The notes: a model not told the origin generated them from the sequence alone. Shown: positions 55,246 through 64,000, numbered from the stretch's first letter. The stretch is DNA of 64,000 bases from Catellatospora bangladeshensis (GCF_016862575.1 NZ_BONF01000024.1:34725-98724), one strand, 5' to 3'. Made by a program: numbers and translations.

Positions 55246-58038
55246 ATGGGCGCGTCGCTCGCCGACCCCAGGGGCGGACTGCGCGGACGGCACCGGGAAC
55301 TGACGGCGCTGCGCCAGGCGCTCGCCGACGCCCGTGCGGGCACCAGCGCCGTGGTCGTCCTCCGAGGCGAGGCAGGCATCGGCAAGACCACTCTCCTCAG
55401 CTACCTGAGCGCGCAGGCGGCCGGCTTCGCCTCGATCAGCGTCACCGGCGTCGAGTCGGAGATGGCGCTGCCCTACGCCGGCCTCCACCAGCTGTGCACC
55501 CCGCTGCTCGGCGAACTGCCGAGGCTGCCGGGACCGCAGCGCGAGGCGCTGTCGATCGCGCTCGGGCTGCGGGCGGGCGACGCGCCGAACCCCTTCCTGG
55601 CCGGGCTGGCGATGCTGAGCCTGCTGGCGGCCGCTGCCGAGCGACGGCCCCTGCTGTGCCTGGTCGACGACGCGCACTGGCTCGATCCCGAATCCCTGCG
55701 GGTGATCGCCTTCGCCGCCCGGCGGTTGCTGGCCGAGCCGATCGCGATGCTGCTCGCCATACGGTCTCCCGACGGCGACCGCGAGCTGACCGAACTGCCG
55801 GGCCTGACCGTCGAGGGCCTGACCGACGGCGACGCGCGCGACCTGCTGGCGTCGGCCGTGCACGTGCCGCTCGACCCGCGGGTGCGCGACCGCGTCGTCG
55901 CCGAGGCCCACGGCAACCCGATGGCGCTGCTCCTGCTGCCGTACACGGTCACCCCGGCCGACCTGGCGGGCGGTTTGCGGCCAGCCGGCCGCCGGCCCGT
56001 GACGGAGGAGGTCGAAGCCGCGTTCTACCAGCGGTTCCGGCAGCTGCCCGCGGACAGCCGACGGCTGCTGGTCACCGCGGCCGCCGAGCCCACCGGCGAC
56101 CCGAACCTGCTGTGGCGGGCCGCTGACCGGCAGGGCATCCCCGCCGACGCCGGTGCGGCCGCCGAAGCGGCCGGGCTCGTGGAGTTCGGCACGGCGGTGC
56201 GGTTCCACCACCCGCTTGCCCGGTCGGCCGTCTACCGCAACACGCCCGCGCCCGAGCGCCGGGCGGCGCACCGGGCACTGGCCGAAGCCACCGATCAGGA
56301 CACCGACCCCGACCGCCGGGCCTGGCACCGTGCGCAGGCCGCCGCCCGCCCCGACGGCACCCTCGCGGCCACCCTGGAGGAATGCGCCCGGCGGGCACAG
56401 GACAGGGGCGGCGGGGCGGCCGCGGCCGCGTTCCTGCGCCGCGCCGCGCAACTGACGCCCGAGCCGCCGCACCGGGCGGCCAGAGCGCTGGACGCGGCCC
56501 AAGCCGCTCTCGACGCCGGGGCCGTGGACCAGGCGCACGAGATGCTGGCGGCGGCAGCCGCGGGACCGCTGGACCACCTGCGGCGCGCCCGGCTGCAGCG
56601 GCTGCGTGCTCGGCTCTGCTTCGCCGAGGAGCGCGGCGGCGACGCACCCCGGCTGCTGCTGGACGCCGCGCACAGGCTGGCGCCCCTGGATGCCGCCTCG
56701 ACCCGGGACACCCTGCTGGAGGCGTTCGGAGCGGCCCTGTTCGCGGGGCGCCTCAACACCGGACCCGGTCAACCCGAAATCGCGCAGGCCGCCCGGACCG
56801 CACCGCCCGCCCCCACCCCGCCGCGCTCGGTTGACGCGCTGCTCGACGGCCTCACCAGCCTCGTCGCCGACGGCTACCCCACCGGGTCCGCCGCCCTGCG
56901 GCACGCGCTGCTCGCCGTACGCAGCGAGCAGCGCGTCGCCGCGCCGGGCACGGACCGGCGCTGGCTGTGGCTGGCCTGCCCGGTGACACCCGAACCGCTG
57001 GCGCCCGAGCTGTGGGACGACGACGCCTGGCACGAACTGGCCACTTCCGCCACCGACCTCGCCCGCAGCGCGGGCGCCCTCACCGTGCTGCCCCTCGCGC
57101 TCAGTTACCAGGCCTGTTACCGCATCCACGCGGGCGATTTCGAGCTGGCGGCGGCGCTCGCCGACGAAGCGGACGCGATCTCGGCCGCGGTCGGCAGCGC
57201 ACCGATGGTGTACCCCGCCCTGGTGCTCAGCGCATGGCGGGGTCAGGAGGCCCAGGCGCACCGGCTCACCGCGGCGGCTCGCGCCGAAGCCGCCGCGCGG
57301 GGTGAGGGACGTGCGCTCGCCGTCGCCGACTATGCCATCGCCGTCCTGCACAACGGGCTGGCCCGCTACGACACCGCACTGACCGCCGCGGCACGCGCCG
57401 CCGAGTACGAGGATCTGGGCTTCCTCGGCTGGGTGCTGACCGAGCTGATCGAGGCGGCCGTGCGCGCCGGACAGCCAGCACTCGGCGAGGCCGCGTACGA
57501 GCGGCTCGCCGAGCGCACCCGCGCCGCCGGGACCGCCTGGGCCCTGGGCGTGGAAGCCCGCTCACGGGCGCTGCTGAGCGACGGGCCCGCGGCCGATACG
57601 GCATACCGTGAGGCGATCAGGCAGCTCGGCAGGTGCCGGATCACGGTCCACCTCGCGCGCGCCCGCCTGCTCTACGGCGAATGGCTGCGCCGCCGCGACC
57701 GGCGCGGGCAGAGCCGCGAGCAGTTGCGGGCCGCGTACGACCTGCTCAGCGGGATCGGCGCCGACGGGTTCGCCGCACGTGCCCGCCGGGAACTGCTGGC
57801 CACGGGTGAGACGGCCCGCAAGCGCACGCCCGACGCCGTCACCGACCTCACCGGGCAGGAGGCGCAGATCGCCCGGCTGGCGCGGGACGGGCGCACCAAC
57901 GCCGAGATCGCCGCGCACCTGTTCATCAGTCCCCGTACCGTGGAATGGCACCTGGGCCGGGTGTTCGCGAAGCTGGGCATCGCCTCCCGCCGGGAGCTGC
58001 GCACGGCTCTGCCCGGGCCGGTGCCGCACCCCGCCTAG
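55246..58038 (+). CDS. LuxR-family ATPase regulator (LAL type)
   Basis: A 930-aa regulator with GGGAGGA before the ATG. Walker A is GEAGIGKT (near residue 46), with Walker B LLCLVDDAHWLD. The long middle (about 300-850) is helical and alanine-rich, with TPR-like repeats. The C-terminal LuxR HTH reads LTGQEAQIARLARDGRTNAEIAAHLFISPRTVEWHLGRVFAKLGIASRREL. LAL proteins often activate nearby catabolic or specialised-metabolism genes, so the divergent epoxide hydrolase operon is the candidate target. Its stop codon overlaps the stop of the convergent response regulator gene (CTAG). Confidence 0.88.
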   Translation: MGASLADPRGGLRGRHRELTALRQALADARAGTSAVVVLRGEAGIGKTTLLSYLSAQAAGFASISVTGVESEMALPYAGLHQLCTPLLGELPRLPGPQREALSIALGLRAGDAPNPFLAGLAMLSLLAAAAERRPLLCLVDDAHWLDPESLRVIAFAARRLLAEPIAMLLAIRSPDGDRELTELPGLTVEGLTDGDARDLLASAVHVPLDPRVRDRVVAEAHGNPMALLLLPYTVTPADLAGGLRPAGRRPVTEEVEAAFYQRFRQLPADSRRLLVTAAAEPTGDPNLLWRAADRQGIPADAGAAAEAAGLVEFGTAVRFHHPLARSAVYRNTPAPERRAAHRALAEATDQDTDPDRRAWHRAQAAARPDGTLAATLEECARRAQDRGGGAAAAAFLRRAAQLTPEPPHRAARALDAAQAALDAGAVDQAHEMLAAAAAGPLDHLRRARLQRLRARLCFAEERGGDAPRLLLDAAHRLAPLDAASTRDTLLEAFGAALFAGRLNTGPGQPEIAQAARTAPPAPTPPRSVDALLDGLTSLVADGYPTGSAALRHALLAVRSEQRVAAPGTDRRWLWLACPVTPEPLAPELWDDDAWHELATSATDLARSAGALTVLPLALSYQACYRIHAGDFELAAALADEADAISAAVGSAPMVYPALVLSAWRGQEAQAHRLTAAARAEAAARGEGRALAVADYAIAVLHNGLARYDTALTAAARAAEYEDLGFLGWVLTELIEAAVRAGQPALGEAAYERLAERTRAAGTAWALGVEARSRALLSDGPAADTAYREAIRQLGRCRITVHLARARLLYGEWLRRRDRRGQSREQLRAAYDLLSGIGADGFAARARRELLATGETARKRTPDAVTDLTGQEAQIARLARDGRTNAEIAAHLFISPRTVEWHLGRVFAKLGIASRRELRTALPGPVPHPA

Positions 58039-58679
58039 CCGACCAGGCGGCGTTCCCACGCCCAGGCGGCGATCTCGACCCGGTTGCGAGCCCCGAGCTT
58101 GGTCTGCACGCTGCCGAGGTGGGTCTTGACGGTGCCCAGCGAGATGAACAGCTGCGCGGCGATCTCGGCGTTGGTCAGGCCGCGGGCGGTCAGCTTGACG
58201 ACCTCCAGCTCGCGCGGGGACAGGCCCTGGTCGTCGCCGCCCCGGCCGGGCAGCGACGGGGTCAGGTGGGCCAGCAGCCGCACCGTGATCGAGGGGCTGA
58301 TCAGCGAGTCGCCGGACGCGGCGGCGCGGACCGCCTCGACCAGCAGCGCGGGCCCGGAGTCCTTGAGCAGGAAGCCGCAGGCGCCGTTGCGCAGCGCGGC
58401 GTGCACGTACTCGTCCAGGTCGAACGTGGTGACCACGACGACCTTGGGCGGGTCGGGGGTGGCGGGACCGGCGAGCAGGCGCAGCGCCTCCAGGCCGTCC
58501 AGGCGCGGCATGCGGATGTCCATCAGCGCGACGTCGGGCCGCACCCGGCGGGCCAGGTCGACGGCCTCGACGCCGTCGGCGGCCTCGCCGACGACCTCCA
58601 TGTCGGGCTGCGCGCCGATGATCATGCTGAAGCCGGTGCGGACCATCGCCTGGTCGTCGGCGATCATCACCTTGATCAT
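58035..58679 (-). CDS. NarL/LuxR-family response regulator
   Basis: A 214-aa regulator with phosphoacceptor Asp54 (ALMDIRMPRLDG), Thr/Lys pocket residues in VVVVTTFD and FLLKDSGP, and the LuxR HTH LSPRELEVVKLTARGLTNAEIAAQLFISLGTVKTHLGSVQTKLGARNRVEI. It overlaps the sensor kinase start/stop by four bases. The neighbouring ABC/FtsX exporter is the likely target; a perfect 9-bp dyad lies between the two operons. Confidence 0.92.
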   Translation of the reverse strand: MIKVMIADDQAMVRTGFSMIIGAQPDMEVVGEAADGVEAVDLARRVRPDVALMDIRMPRLDGLEALRLLAGPATPDPPKVVVVTTFDLDEYVHAALRNGACGFLLKDSGPALLVEAVRAAASGDSLISPSITVRLLAHLTPSLPGRGGDDQGLSPRELEVVKLTARGLTNAEIAAQLFISLGTVKTHLGSVQTKLGARNRVEIAAWAWERRLVG

Positions 58680-59851
58680 GCCGGCTCCCGCCAGGTCAGC
58701 GGCATCGCCGCGTCCAGCACCCAGCCCCGCTCGATGCCGGGACCGGCGGTGATCCAGCCGCCCACGGCGCGGACCCGCTCGTGCAGTCCGACCAGCCCGT
58801 ATCCGGCGGGCTCCCGGCCGTGCGCCGGGCGGGGCGGCTCACCGTCGTCGGCGACGCGCACGAACAGCCAGCCGGGCGTACGGCGTACCCACACGTCCAC
58901 CACCCCGGCCTGGACCGCGTGCCGGCGCACGTTGGTCAGCGCCTCCATCACCACCCGGTAGGCGCTGGTCGACACCTCGACCGGCAGGGCGTCCAGCCTG
59001 CCGTCCACGTGCAGGCGGGCCGTCGCCGGGCTCGCCCGGTTGAACCCGTCCAGCAGCGGCGCCAGATCCGTCGCGGTGGCCAGCGGGGCGAGCGGGGCCT
59101 CCGGCGCGCGCAGCACGGTGACCATGCGCCGCATCGACGCCATCGTCTCCGCCCCGGCGTGCTCGATCTGCTCCAGCGCGGCCAGCGCCCGCTGCGGGTC
59201 CTGCTCGCCGATGTAGCGGGCGCCCTGGGCCTGCACGATGATGCCGGTCACGTGGTGCGCGATGAAGTCGTGCAGGTCCCGGGCGAACTCGGCGCGCTGG
59301 GCGGCACGGACCTCCTCCAGCGCCCGTCGCCGCCCGCTGTCGAGCATGCGCACGTACGTGCCGGCGGTCACCGCCACGGCCGCCGCGATGGCCAGCAGCA
59401 GCCCGAAGACCACGAAGACGTTGGCGGTGCCGTTGCGCAGCGGGAGCAGCACCACGGCGGCGCCGATGACGAGCACCGCCCACGGCGCCATGGCAGGCGA
59501 GGCGCGGCGGGCGGTCACGTAGAGCAGTCCGAGCAGGGCGGCGGTCTCGGCCAGGCCCCAGCTGTCGGGCGACCCGTACTCGGCGGCGCCGGCCAGCAGC
59601 ATCAGGCCGCTCAGGGCCAGCGACACCGCCGCGACCGGCAGCGCCAGCCGCGGCAGCACGGGCGAGTTCTGCCGGTACGGCAGCAGCCAGACCGCGGCCA
59701 CCGCCACCGGCAGGAACAGCCGCATCAGCGCGACCGGGGGCATCGAGCGCAGCAGGCCGTAGCGCACGTCGAAGACGCCGAGCACGGCCAGCGCGACGAG
59801 CAGGGCCAGCCGGCCGAGGACCTGCCACCAGGGGCGTAGCGGGGATGTCAT
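58676..59851 (-). CDS. sensor histidine kinase (HisKA_3)
   Basis: A 391-aa membrane kinase with five or six hydrophobic segments (residues about 10-165), then EFARDLHDFIAHHVTGIIVQAQGARYI with the phosphorylatable His near residue 192. HATPase motifs: STSAYRVVMEALTNVRRHA and YGLVGLHERVRAVGG. The ATG at 59851 is given; an in-frame GTG two codons earlier is an alternative. It pairs with the response regulator. Confidence 0.9.
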   Translation of the reverse strand: MTSPLRPWWQVLGRLALLVALAVLGVFDVRYGLLRSMPPVALMRLFLPVAVAAVWLLPYRQNSPVLPRLALPVAAVSLALSGLMLLAGAAEYGSPDSWGLAETAALLGLLYVTARRASPAMAPWAVLVIGAAVVLLPLRNGTANVFVVFGLLLAIAAAVAVTAGTYVRMLDSGRRRALEEVRAAQRAEFARDLHDFIAHHVTGIIVQAQGARYIGEQDPQRALAALEQIEHAGAETMASMRRMVTVLRAPEAPLAPLATATDLAPLLDGFNRASPATARLHVDGRLDALPVEVSTSAYRVVMEALTNVRRHAVQAGVVDVWVRRTPGWLFVRVADDGEPPRPAHGREPAGYGLVGLHERVRAVGGWITAGPGIERGWVLDAAMPLTWREPA

Positions 59852-59887
59852 CGTCACCCAGCGTAGCGAGCGCTCAGCGGTGCCCGG

Positions 59888-59937
59888 ATCGGCCGAAAGT
59901 CATAGCCGCCCGGCGGCGAACCTTGCGGTCGGCCGAT
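59888..59937. promoter_or_regulatory. perfect 9-bp dyad, candidate response-regulator operator
   Basis: ATCGGCCGA (59888-59896) and TCGGCCGAT (59929-59937) are perfect inverted copies, 41 bp centre to centre (about four turns), in the divergent region between the kinase/regulator operon and the ABC/FtsX operon. Confidence 0.45.
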
Positions 59938-60000
59938 GCGCCGCCCCTCCCCGCCGCGAAAGGCTCTGCTGCGGAATCAGGAGCCATCCCTGGAGGACAT

Positions 60001-60756
60001 GTGAGTACGCAGCAACCCGCCGGCCCGCTCTACGCGACGGCGGCGGTCGACCTGGTCAAGGTGTACGGCACCGGCGCCACCGCGGTCCGTGCCCTGGACG
60101 GGGTGACGGTCGGCTTCACCCGCGCCGAGTTCACGGCGATCATGGGCCCGTCCGGGTCGGGCAAGTCGACGCTGATGCACTGCCTGGCCGGGCTGGACAC
60201 GGCCACCTCCGGGCAGGCGCTGCTCGGCGGGACGGACCTGACCAGGCTCGCCGACCGGGTGCTGACCAAGGTCCGGCGCGAGCGGATCGGCTTCGTGTTC
60301 CAGGCGTTCAACCTGCTGCCGCAGCTGACCGCGGCGCAGAACATCACCCTGCCGCTGGACCTGGCCGGGCGGCGGCCCGACCCGGAGCTGCTGGACTACC
60401 TCGTCACCGCGCTCGGCCTGGCCGACCGGCTGGCCCACCGCCCGAGCGAGCTGTCCGGCGGCCAGCAGCAGCGGGTGGCCCTGGCGCGGGCCCTGGTGTC
60501 CCGGCCGGAGGTCGTCTTCGCCGACGAGCCCACCGGCAACCTCGACTCCGCGTCCGGCGCGCAGGTGCTGGCGCTGCTGCGCGACGCGGTGCGCGACCTC
60601 GGCCAGACCGTGGTCATGGTCACCCACGACGCCACCGCCGCCGCGTACGCCGACCGGGTGCTGCTGCTGGCCGACGGCCGGGTCTCGGGCGAGCTGGACC
60701 GGCCCGGGTACGACGCGATCACGCACGCGCTGAGCGGGCAGGCGGCCGCCCGATGA
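60001..60756 (+). CDS. MacB/LolD-type ABC transporter ATPase
   Basis: A 251-aa ATPase with GTG start and GGAGG at 5 bases. Walker A GPSGSGKST, Q-loop FQAFNLLPQLTA, signature LSGGQQQRVALA, Walker B VVFADEPTGNLDS, and switch His in VTHDATAA. The FQ..NLLP signature marks the LolD/MacB/FtsE subfamily, which drives extracytoplasmic protein or lipid movement. It overlaps the permease gene by ATGA. Confidence 0.93.
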   Translation: MSTQQPAGPLYATAAVDLVKVYGTGATAVRALDGVTVGFTRAEFTAIMGPSGSGKSTLMHCLAGLDTATSGQALLGGTDLTRLADRVLTKVRRERIGFVFQAFNLLPQLTAAQNITLPLDLAGRRPDPELLDYLVTALGLADRLAHRPSELSGGQQQRVALARALVSRPEVVFADEPTGNLDSASGAQVLALLRDAVRDLGQTVVMVTHDATAAAYADRVLLLADGRVSGELDRPGYDAITHALSGQAAAR

Positions 60757-63296
60757 GCCGGACGGTGCTGCGTACGCAGCTCGCGGCGGTGGCCCGGCGC
60801 CCGGCACGGCTGCTGCTGACCGGCCTGGCCGTGCTGGTCGCCTCGTTCGTGGTGTTCGCCACGGTGCTGGCCCAGCAGATCACCGAGCGGACCGTGCTCG
60901 ACGGCCTCAGCGGCACGCCGGAGCAGGCGGCGTTCGTGGTCGGCGGCGACGCCATGCCGACCGCGCAGGACCTGGCCGCCATCCGGGCCGTGCCCGGCGT
61001 GGCCGAGGCGGTGGGCCGGTTCGAGACCTCGGTGCTGGTCGGCTCGGCCGCCCACGGGGCCTTCCTCCAGGTGACGGCCGACCCGGGCAGCGGGCCGCTG
61101 GCCCTGGTCCGGACCGTCGCCGGGCGCTTCCCGCAGACGGCGAACGAGATCGCGGTGACCGCCCGCACCGCCGAGCGGGTGGGCCTGCCCCTCGGCTCGG
61201 TGGCGAACGTGCGGACCGGCTCCGAGACGCCGCCGGTCGCGCTGACCGTGACCGGGATCGTCGAGACGTCCCGCGACTCCGGCGCGCAGGCGTACGCCTC
61301 GGAGGCCGCCGTCGCCGCGCTGACCCCGGACGGAGCGGGCGGCCGGATCGAGGTGCGCCTGTCCGACGGCGCGTCCGCCGACGAGACCCGGCAGCGCATC
61401 CAGACCGTGCTCGGCGCCGCGACCCGGCCGCAGGACACGGCCGTGCCGGGCATCCGCCCCGGCGCCGAGGTGCGGGCCGAGGAGGCGGCCCGTGCCGTCG
61501 AGCAGATCGCCAACCTGTTCGCGCTGGTCGCCATGTTCGTGGCGATCGCGGTGATCGCGGCCGGGCTCGTCGCCGCGTCCACCTTCCGGATCGTGTTCGC
61601 CCAGCGCACCCGGCAGCTCGCCCTGCTGCGCGCGGTGGGTGCGGGACGCGGCGGGATCAGCCTCGCGCTGGCCGCCGAAGGGGCGCTCACCGGCCTGGTC
61701 GCGGGCGTGGTCGGGGTGCTGGCCGCGCTGGCGTTCGGGCACGGCCTGCCGGCGGTGCTCGGCTGGTTCGGGGTTGCGCTGTCCGGGCCGGGACTGCCGG
61801 TGGGCGCGGCGCTCGCGGTGGTGTTCGGCGCGGTGGCCGTCACCGTCGCGGCGGTGCTGGCCCCGGCGCTGTCCGCCGCCCGGGTGGCCCCGCTGGCCGC
61901 GCTGCGCGCCGCGCAGACCTCCCCGGCCCAGCGTGGCATCGGGGTGTTCCGGCTGGTCTGCGGCCTGCTCCTGGCCGTCGGCGCGGTCGTGTCCGCGCTG
62001 CTCATCGGATCCCGGCTGCCCGGTCAGGACACCGAGGACTACGCGCCGCTGCCGATGCTGCTGGGGCTGGTCGCCTCCGGCATGCTCGCCTTCGTGGCCC
62101 TGATGCTGCTCGGCCCGCTGCTGGTCCGGCCGCTGCTGGCGGTGGCCGGGTGGCCGCTGCACCGCCTCGGCCCGGTCGGGCGGCTGGCCGTCGGCGGCAT
62201 CGGGGGCGCACCGCGCCGGGCCGCGGCGGTGTCGACCGTCGTCGCGCTGGGCGTGACCCTCATCGCCGGGGTCCTGGTCGGCAGCGCGTCGGTGCAGGCC
62301 CTCGCCGACCGGGAGATGGCGCTGTCCGCCCCGGCCGACTTCGAGGTGACGTCCGGCGACGAGCCGATCCCGGCAGCGGTCGTGACGCAGGTGCGGGACC
62401 GGTCCGAACTGGCACACGTGACGCCCTACCGGCGGCTCGGCGAACTGCGGATCGACGGCGACCCCGAGAACGCGTACGACGCCAACGACCTGGACCTGAC
62501 GGCGCTGCCGGTGCTCGGCGTGCTCGACGTCGAGGCGGGCACGCTCGCCGACACCGGCGCGGGGCGGGTGGTGCTGTCCGGATACTTCGCCGAGGTGCTC
62601 GGCAAGACCGCCGGTGACCGGCTCACCCTGTCCCGGCAGGGGCACACGGTCGAGGTCCGCATCGCCGCGGTGCTGCCGGGCTGGGTGCCGCTGAACTCGG
62701 CGCTGCTCGCCGACCCGGCCGACCTGGACCGGCTCGGCGCACCGGCGGGCTACTCCGGGATCCTGGCCGACGCCGCCGCGTCCGGCGAGGACGGGCGCAC
62801 CGCAGGACAGCGGGCCCTGCGTGGCATCGCCGAGAGCACCGGCGGGTTGCGGCTCAGCGTGCTCGCCGACGAGCGCGACCAGTACCAGGACGTGCTCGAC
62901 TCGCTGCTCGGCATCGCGCTCGGCGTCGTCGGCCTGACCGTGCTCATCGCGGTCGTCGGCGTCGGCACCACCACCGCGCTGTCGGTGGTCGAACGGGCCG
63001 CCGAATCCGGGGTGCTGCGGGCGATCGGCCTGTCCCGCGCCCGGCTGCGGCTCATGCTGACCACCGAATCCGGGCTGTACGGCGTGCTCGGCGCGACGCT
63101 CGGGCTGCTGCTCGGAGTGCCGTACGCCTGGCTGGCGGTGCGGGCGCTGGGCGTCGGCGCGCCGGTGGAGCTGCCGGTGCTGTCGCTGCTCGGCCTGTTC
63201 GCGGCGCTGGTCGCGCTCACCGCCCTCGCCGGGGTGCTGCCCGCCCGCCGGGCTTCCCGGATCAGCCCGATCGCCGCGCTCGGCACCGGCGACTGA
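60753..63296 (+). CDS. FtsX-family permease (MacB-like)
   Basis: An 847-aa membrane protein with two FtsX cores. TM1 is near 20-42, followed by an extracytoplasmic region (about 45-265), a TM cluster (about 270-400: FALVAMFVAIAVIAAGLVAASTFRIVFAQRTRQLALLRAVGAGRG), a second set (about 405-500), a large external domain (about 520-720), and a final TM block (LGIALGVVGLTVLIAVVGVGTTTALSVVERAAESGVLRAIGLSRARLRL). RQLALLRAVGA and ESGVLRAIGLS are the paired coupling helices. With its ATPase it forms a mechanotransmission or export system, probably induced by the adjacent two-component system. Confidence 0.9.
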   Translation: MSRTVLRTQLAAVARRPARLLLTGLAVLVASFVVFATVLAQQITERTVLDGLSGTPEQAAFVVGGDAMPTAQDLAAIRAVPGVAEAVGRFETSVLVGSAAHGAFLQVTADPGSGPLALVRTVAGRFPQTANEIAVTARTAERVGLPLGSVANVRTGSETPPVALTVTGIVETSRDSGAQAYASEAAVAALTPDGAGGRIEVRLSDGASADETRQRIQTVLGAATRPQDTAVPGIRPGAEVRAEEAARAVEQIANLFALVAMFVAIAVIAAGLVAASTFRIVFAQRTRQLALLRAVGAGRGGISLALAAEGALTGLVAGVVGVLAALAFGHGLPAVLGWFGVALSGPGLPVGAALAVVFGAVAVTVAAVLAPALSAARVAPLAALRAAQTSPAQRGIGVFRLVCGLLLAVGAVVSALLIGSRLPGQDTEDYAPLPMLLGLVASGMLAFVALMLLGPLLVRPLLAVAGWPLHRLGPVGRLAVGGIGGAPRRAAAVSTVVALGVTLIAGVLVGSASVQALADREMALSAPADFEVTSGDEPIPAAVVTQVRDRSELAHVTPYRRLGELRIDGDPENAYDANDLDLTALPVLGVLDVEAGTLADTGAGRVVLSGYFAEVLGKTAGDRLTLSRQGHTVEVRIAAVLPGWVPLNSALLADPADLDRLGAPAGYSGILADAAASGEDGRTAGQRALRGIAESTGGLRLSVLADERDQYQDVLDSLLGIALGVVGLTVLIAVVGVGTTTALSVVERAAESGVLRAIGLSRARLRLMLTTESGLYGVLGATLGLLLGVPYAWLAVRALGVGAPVELPVLSLLGLFAALVALTALAGVLPARRASRISPIAALGTGD

Positions 63297-63322
63297 GCCC
63301 GGCACCGGCCGCCGCACCACCG

Positions 63323-63368
63323 CATGATCGCTCCCGCCCTGCCCGGCAGCACGGCGGGAGCGATCATG
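63323..63368. terminator. terminator after the ABC/FtsX operon
   Basis: CATGATCGCTCCCGCC (63323-63338) and its perfect complement (63353-63368) form a 16-bp stem with a 14-base loop, 26 bases after the permease stop. It separates the operon from the IS element. Confidence 0.8.
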
Positions 63369-63443
63369 GTCGATCCGGCAGCGGCGGCGCCTGCCACCGC
63401 AGCGAATCGGTACACGCTGGACGCGGTGGCCGCACCGGATACA

Positions 63444-63510
63444 CATCCGTTGCTGATTCCATAGTCGGATGTCAGCAATCCCGGCCTTTCGGGCGGGAAG
63501 GTTCCTGCCA
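63444..63510 (-). ncRNA. candidate TnpB omega-RNA (reRNA) scaffold 3' part
   Basis: Reading leftward from the tnpB stop, the flank contains a hairpin (63498-63479) with a GAAA tetraloop and a 7-bp stem with one C-C mismatch. It is directly followed by interleaved arms TTGCTGA / CATCCG / TCAGCAA / CGGATG (63478-63444), which define an H-type pseudoknot. TnpB guide RNAs are transcribed from the transposon right end, overlapping the 3' end of tnpB, and contain such a pseudoknot. The boundary with the guide would lie just left of about 63440. Confidence 0.55.
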
Positions 63511-64000
63511 TCACCGAAGCGTGACCGCTTCGGGTCGGCGAGGATCTCTCGTTTCTGTCCGCTGGTGCGGGATTGCGCCACCTGCCCGCCCACCCGGCCG
63601 CTTGCGCGGTCGGGTGGTGGCGCGGGTCTGACGGTCGGCTCCACGAGGGTTCGACGCTTTCGCGTCCTGGTCTCCGGCCACTCCGGTACCAGCCAAGACT
63701 GCCGCCGCCAGGGCGGCGAGGTTACGTGCCGCGTTCGCGTCACGGTCCATCACCAGCGGACACTGTTCGCAGGTGAACACCCGAACATGCAGCGGCAGCT
63801 TGGCTCTCACCGCACCGCACTCCGAGCAGGTCTTCGACGACGGGTACCAGCGGCCGGCCTTCACGGTGACCCCGCCGGCCCACTCGCCCTTGTATTCGAT
63901 CTGACGGCGTATCTGCCCGAACCCGGCGTCGGCGATCTTCCGGGCCAGGCGCCGGTTGGCCAGCATCCCGGCCACGTTGAGGTCCTCGACCACTACCGTC
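63511..64000 (-). CDS. tnpB: IS200/IS605-family TnpB (RNA-guided nuclease), C-terminal part
   Basis: The gene runs off the right edge; about 163 C-terminal codons remain. Seen here are the RuvC motif II Glu in VVVEDLNVAGM, the helical ARKIADAGFGQIRRQIEYKGEWAGGV, the zinc ribbon CSECG ... CEQCP (four Cys), and RuvC motif III Asp in MDRDANAARNLA. The tail after AGTGVAG is basic and Gly/Arg-rich, ending GGAIPHQRTETRDPRRPEAVTLR; it overlaps the omega-RNA region. RuvC motif I, the WED/REC parts and the transposon left end lie outside the window. Whether a TnpA exists cannot be told. Confidence 0.88.
   Translation of the reverse strand, partial: TVVVEDLNVAGMLANRRLARKIADAGFGQIRRQIEYKGEWAGGVTVKAGRWYPSSKTCSECGAVRAKLPLHVRVFTCEQCPLVMDRDANAARNLAALAAAVLAGTGVAGDQDAKASNPRGADRQTRATTRPRKRPGGRAGGAIPHQRTETRDPRRPEAVTLR

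Overview
The window is very GC-rich DNA with strong third-position GC bias, many GTG starts and 4-bp ATGA/GTGA gene overlaps, so it is actinobacterial chromosome. Secreted CBM2/discoidin polysaccharide proteins, sigma factors and kinases fused to carbohydrate-binding modules, CebR-like boxes and large SARP/LuxR ATPase regulators suggest a Micromonosporaceae-type soil organism (inference; no rRNA or tRNA gene was seen to confirm it). About 57 protein genes, or parts of genes, are supported.

Layout. 1-6.8 kb: two secreted proteins, a SARP/BTAD-type ATPase regulator, a Xi-class (glutathionyl-hydroquinone reductase-like) enzyme and a C39-like secreted peptidase. 6.8-11.6 kb: MFS exporter with a divergent ArsR-type regulator, NCS2 nucleobase permease, SDR. 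11.7-17.2 kb: secreted discoidin/beta-helix protein behind a LacI-type box, and a DUF4132 protein. 17.2-22.3 kb: MEDS-STAS plus HATPase partner-switching pair with a SigB-like promoter, then a two-component system divergent from an ABC-2 exporter. 22.3-25.6 kb: two AraC regulators, DJ-1/PfpI protein and small enzymes. 25.6-32.2 kb: Tat-type FAD oxidoreductase; a PadR / ECF sigma / anti-sigma / ABC-2 cascade under a large AT-rich palindrome; CAP lipoprotein. 32.2-41.6 kb: SNF2 helicase, Ser/Thr kinase with a CBM2-like ectodomain, B12-binding sensor next to a PAS-GAF-SpoIIE phosphatase, and a one-polypeptide sigma/ZAS/TM/AbfB sensor.

41.6-49.6 kb is a metal and sulfur block: a CmtR-like regulator with a CDF exporter and an ICMT-family protein; a TauE-cupredoxin fusion translationally coupled to an HMA protein; then a CstR-like repressor with three palindromic ATACCCC...GGGGTAT operators controlling an MBL-rhodanese protein, a membrane rhodanese and a TauE sulfite exporter. 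This is a recognisable cst-type reactive-sulfur detoxification unit. 49.6-55 kb: a CebR-boxed SGNH-FN3-FN3-CBM2 esterase, then two paralogous epoxide hydrolases flanking a thioredoxin-fold protein that lacks the second CXXC cysteine. 55-63.3 kb: LuxR-type ATPase regulator, second two-component system and a MacB-like ABC/FtsX exporter. The window ends in a truncated TnpB gene whose 3' flank folds into a GAAA hairpin and an H-type pseudoknot, a likely omega-RNA.

The intergenic DNA is unusually rich in perfect inverted repeats. Most are strong terminators between convergent genes, and two share a TTTCGGGGAAACTGCA core. The most unusual items are the self-contained sigma/anti-sigma/AbfB sensor, the CstR regulon with divergent MBL active site, the kinase with a CBM2-like ectodomain, the PadR reading frame running into the ECF sigma gene, and the TnpB omega-RNA.
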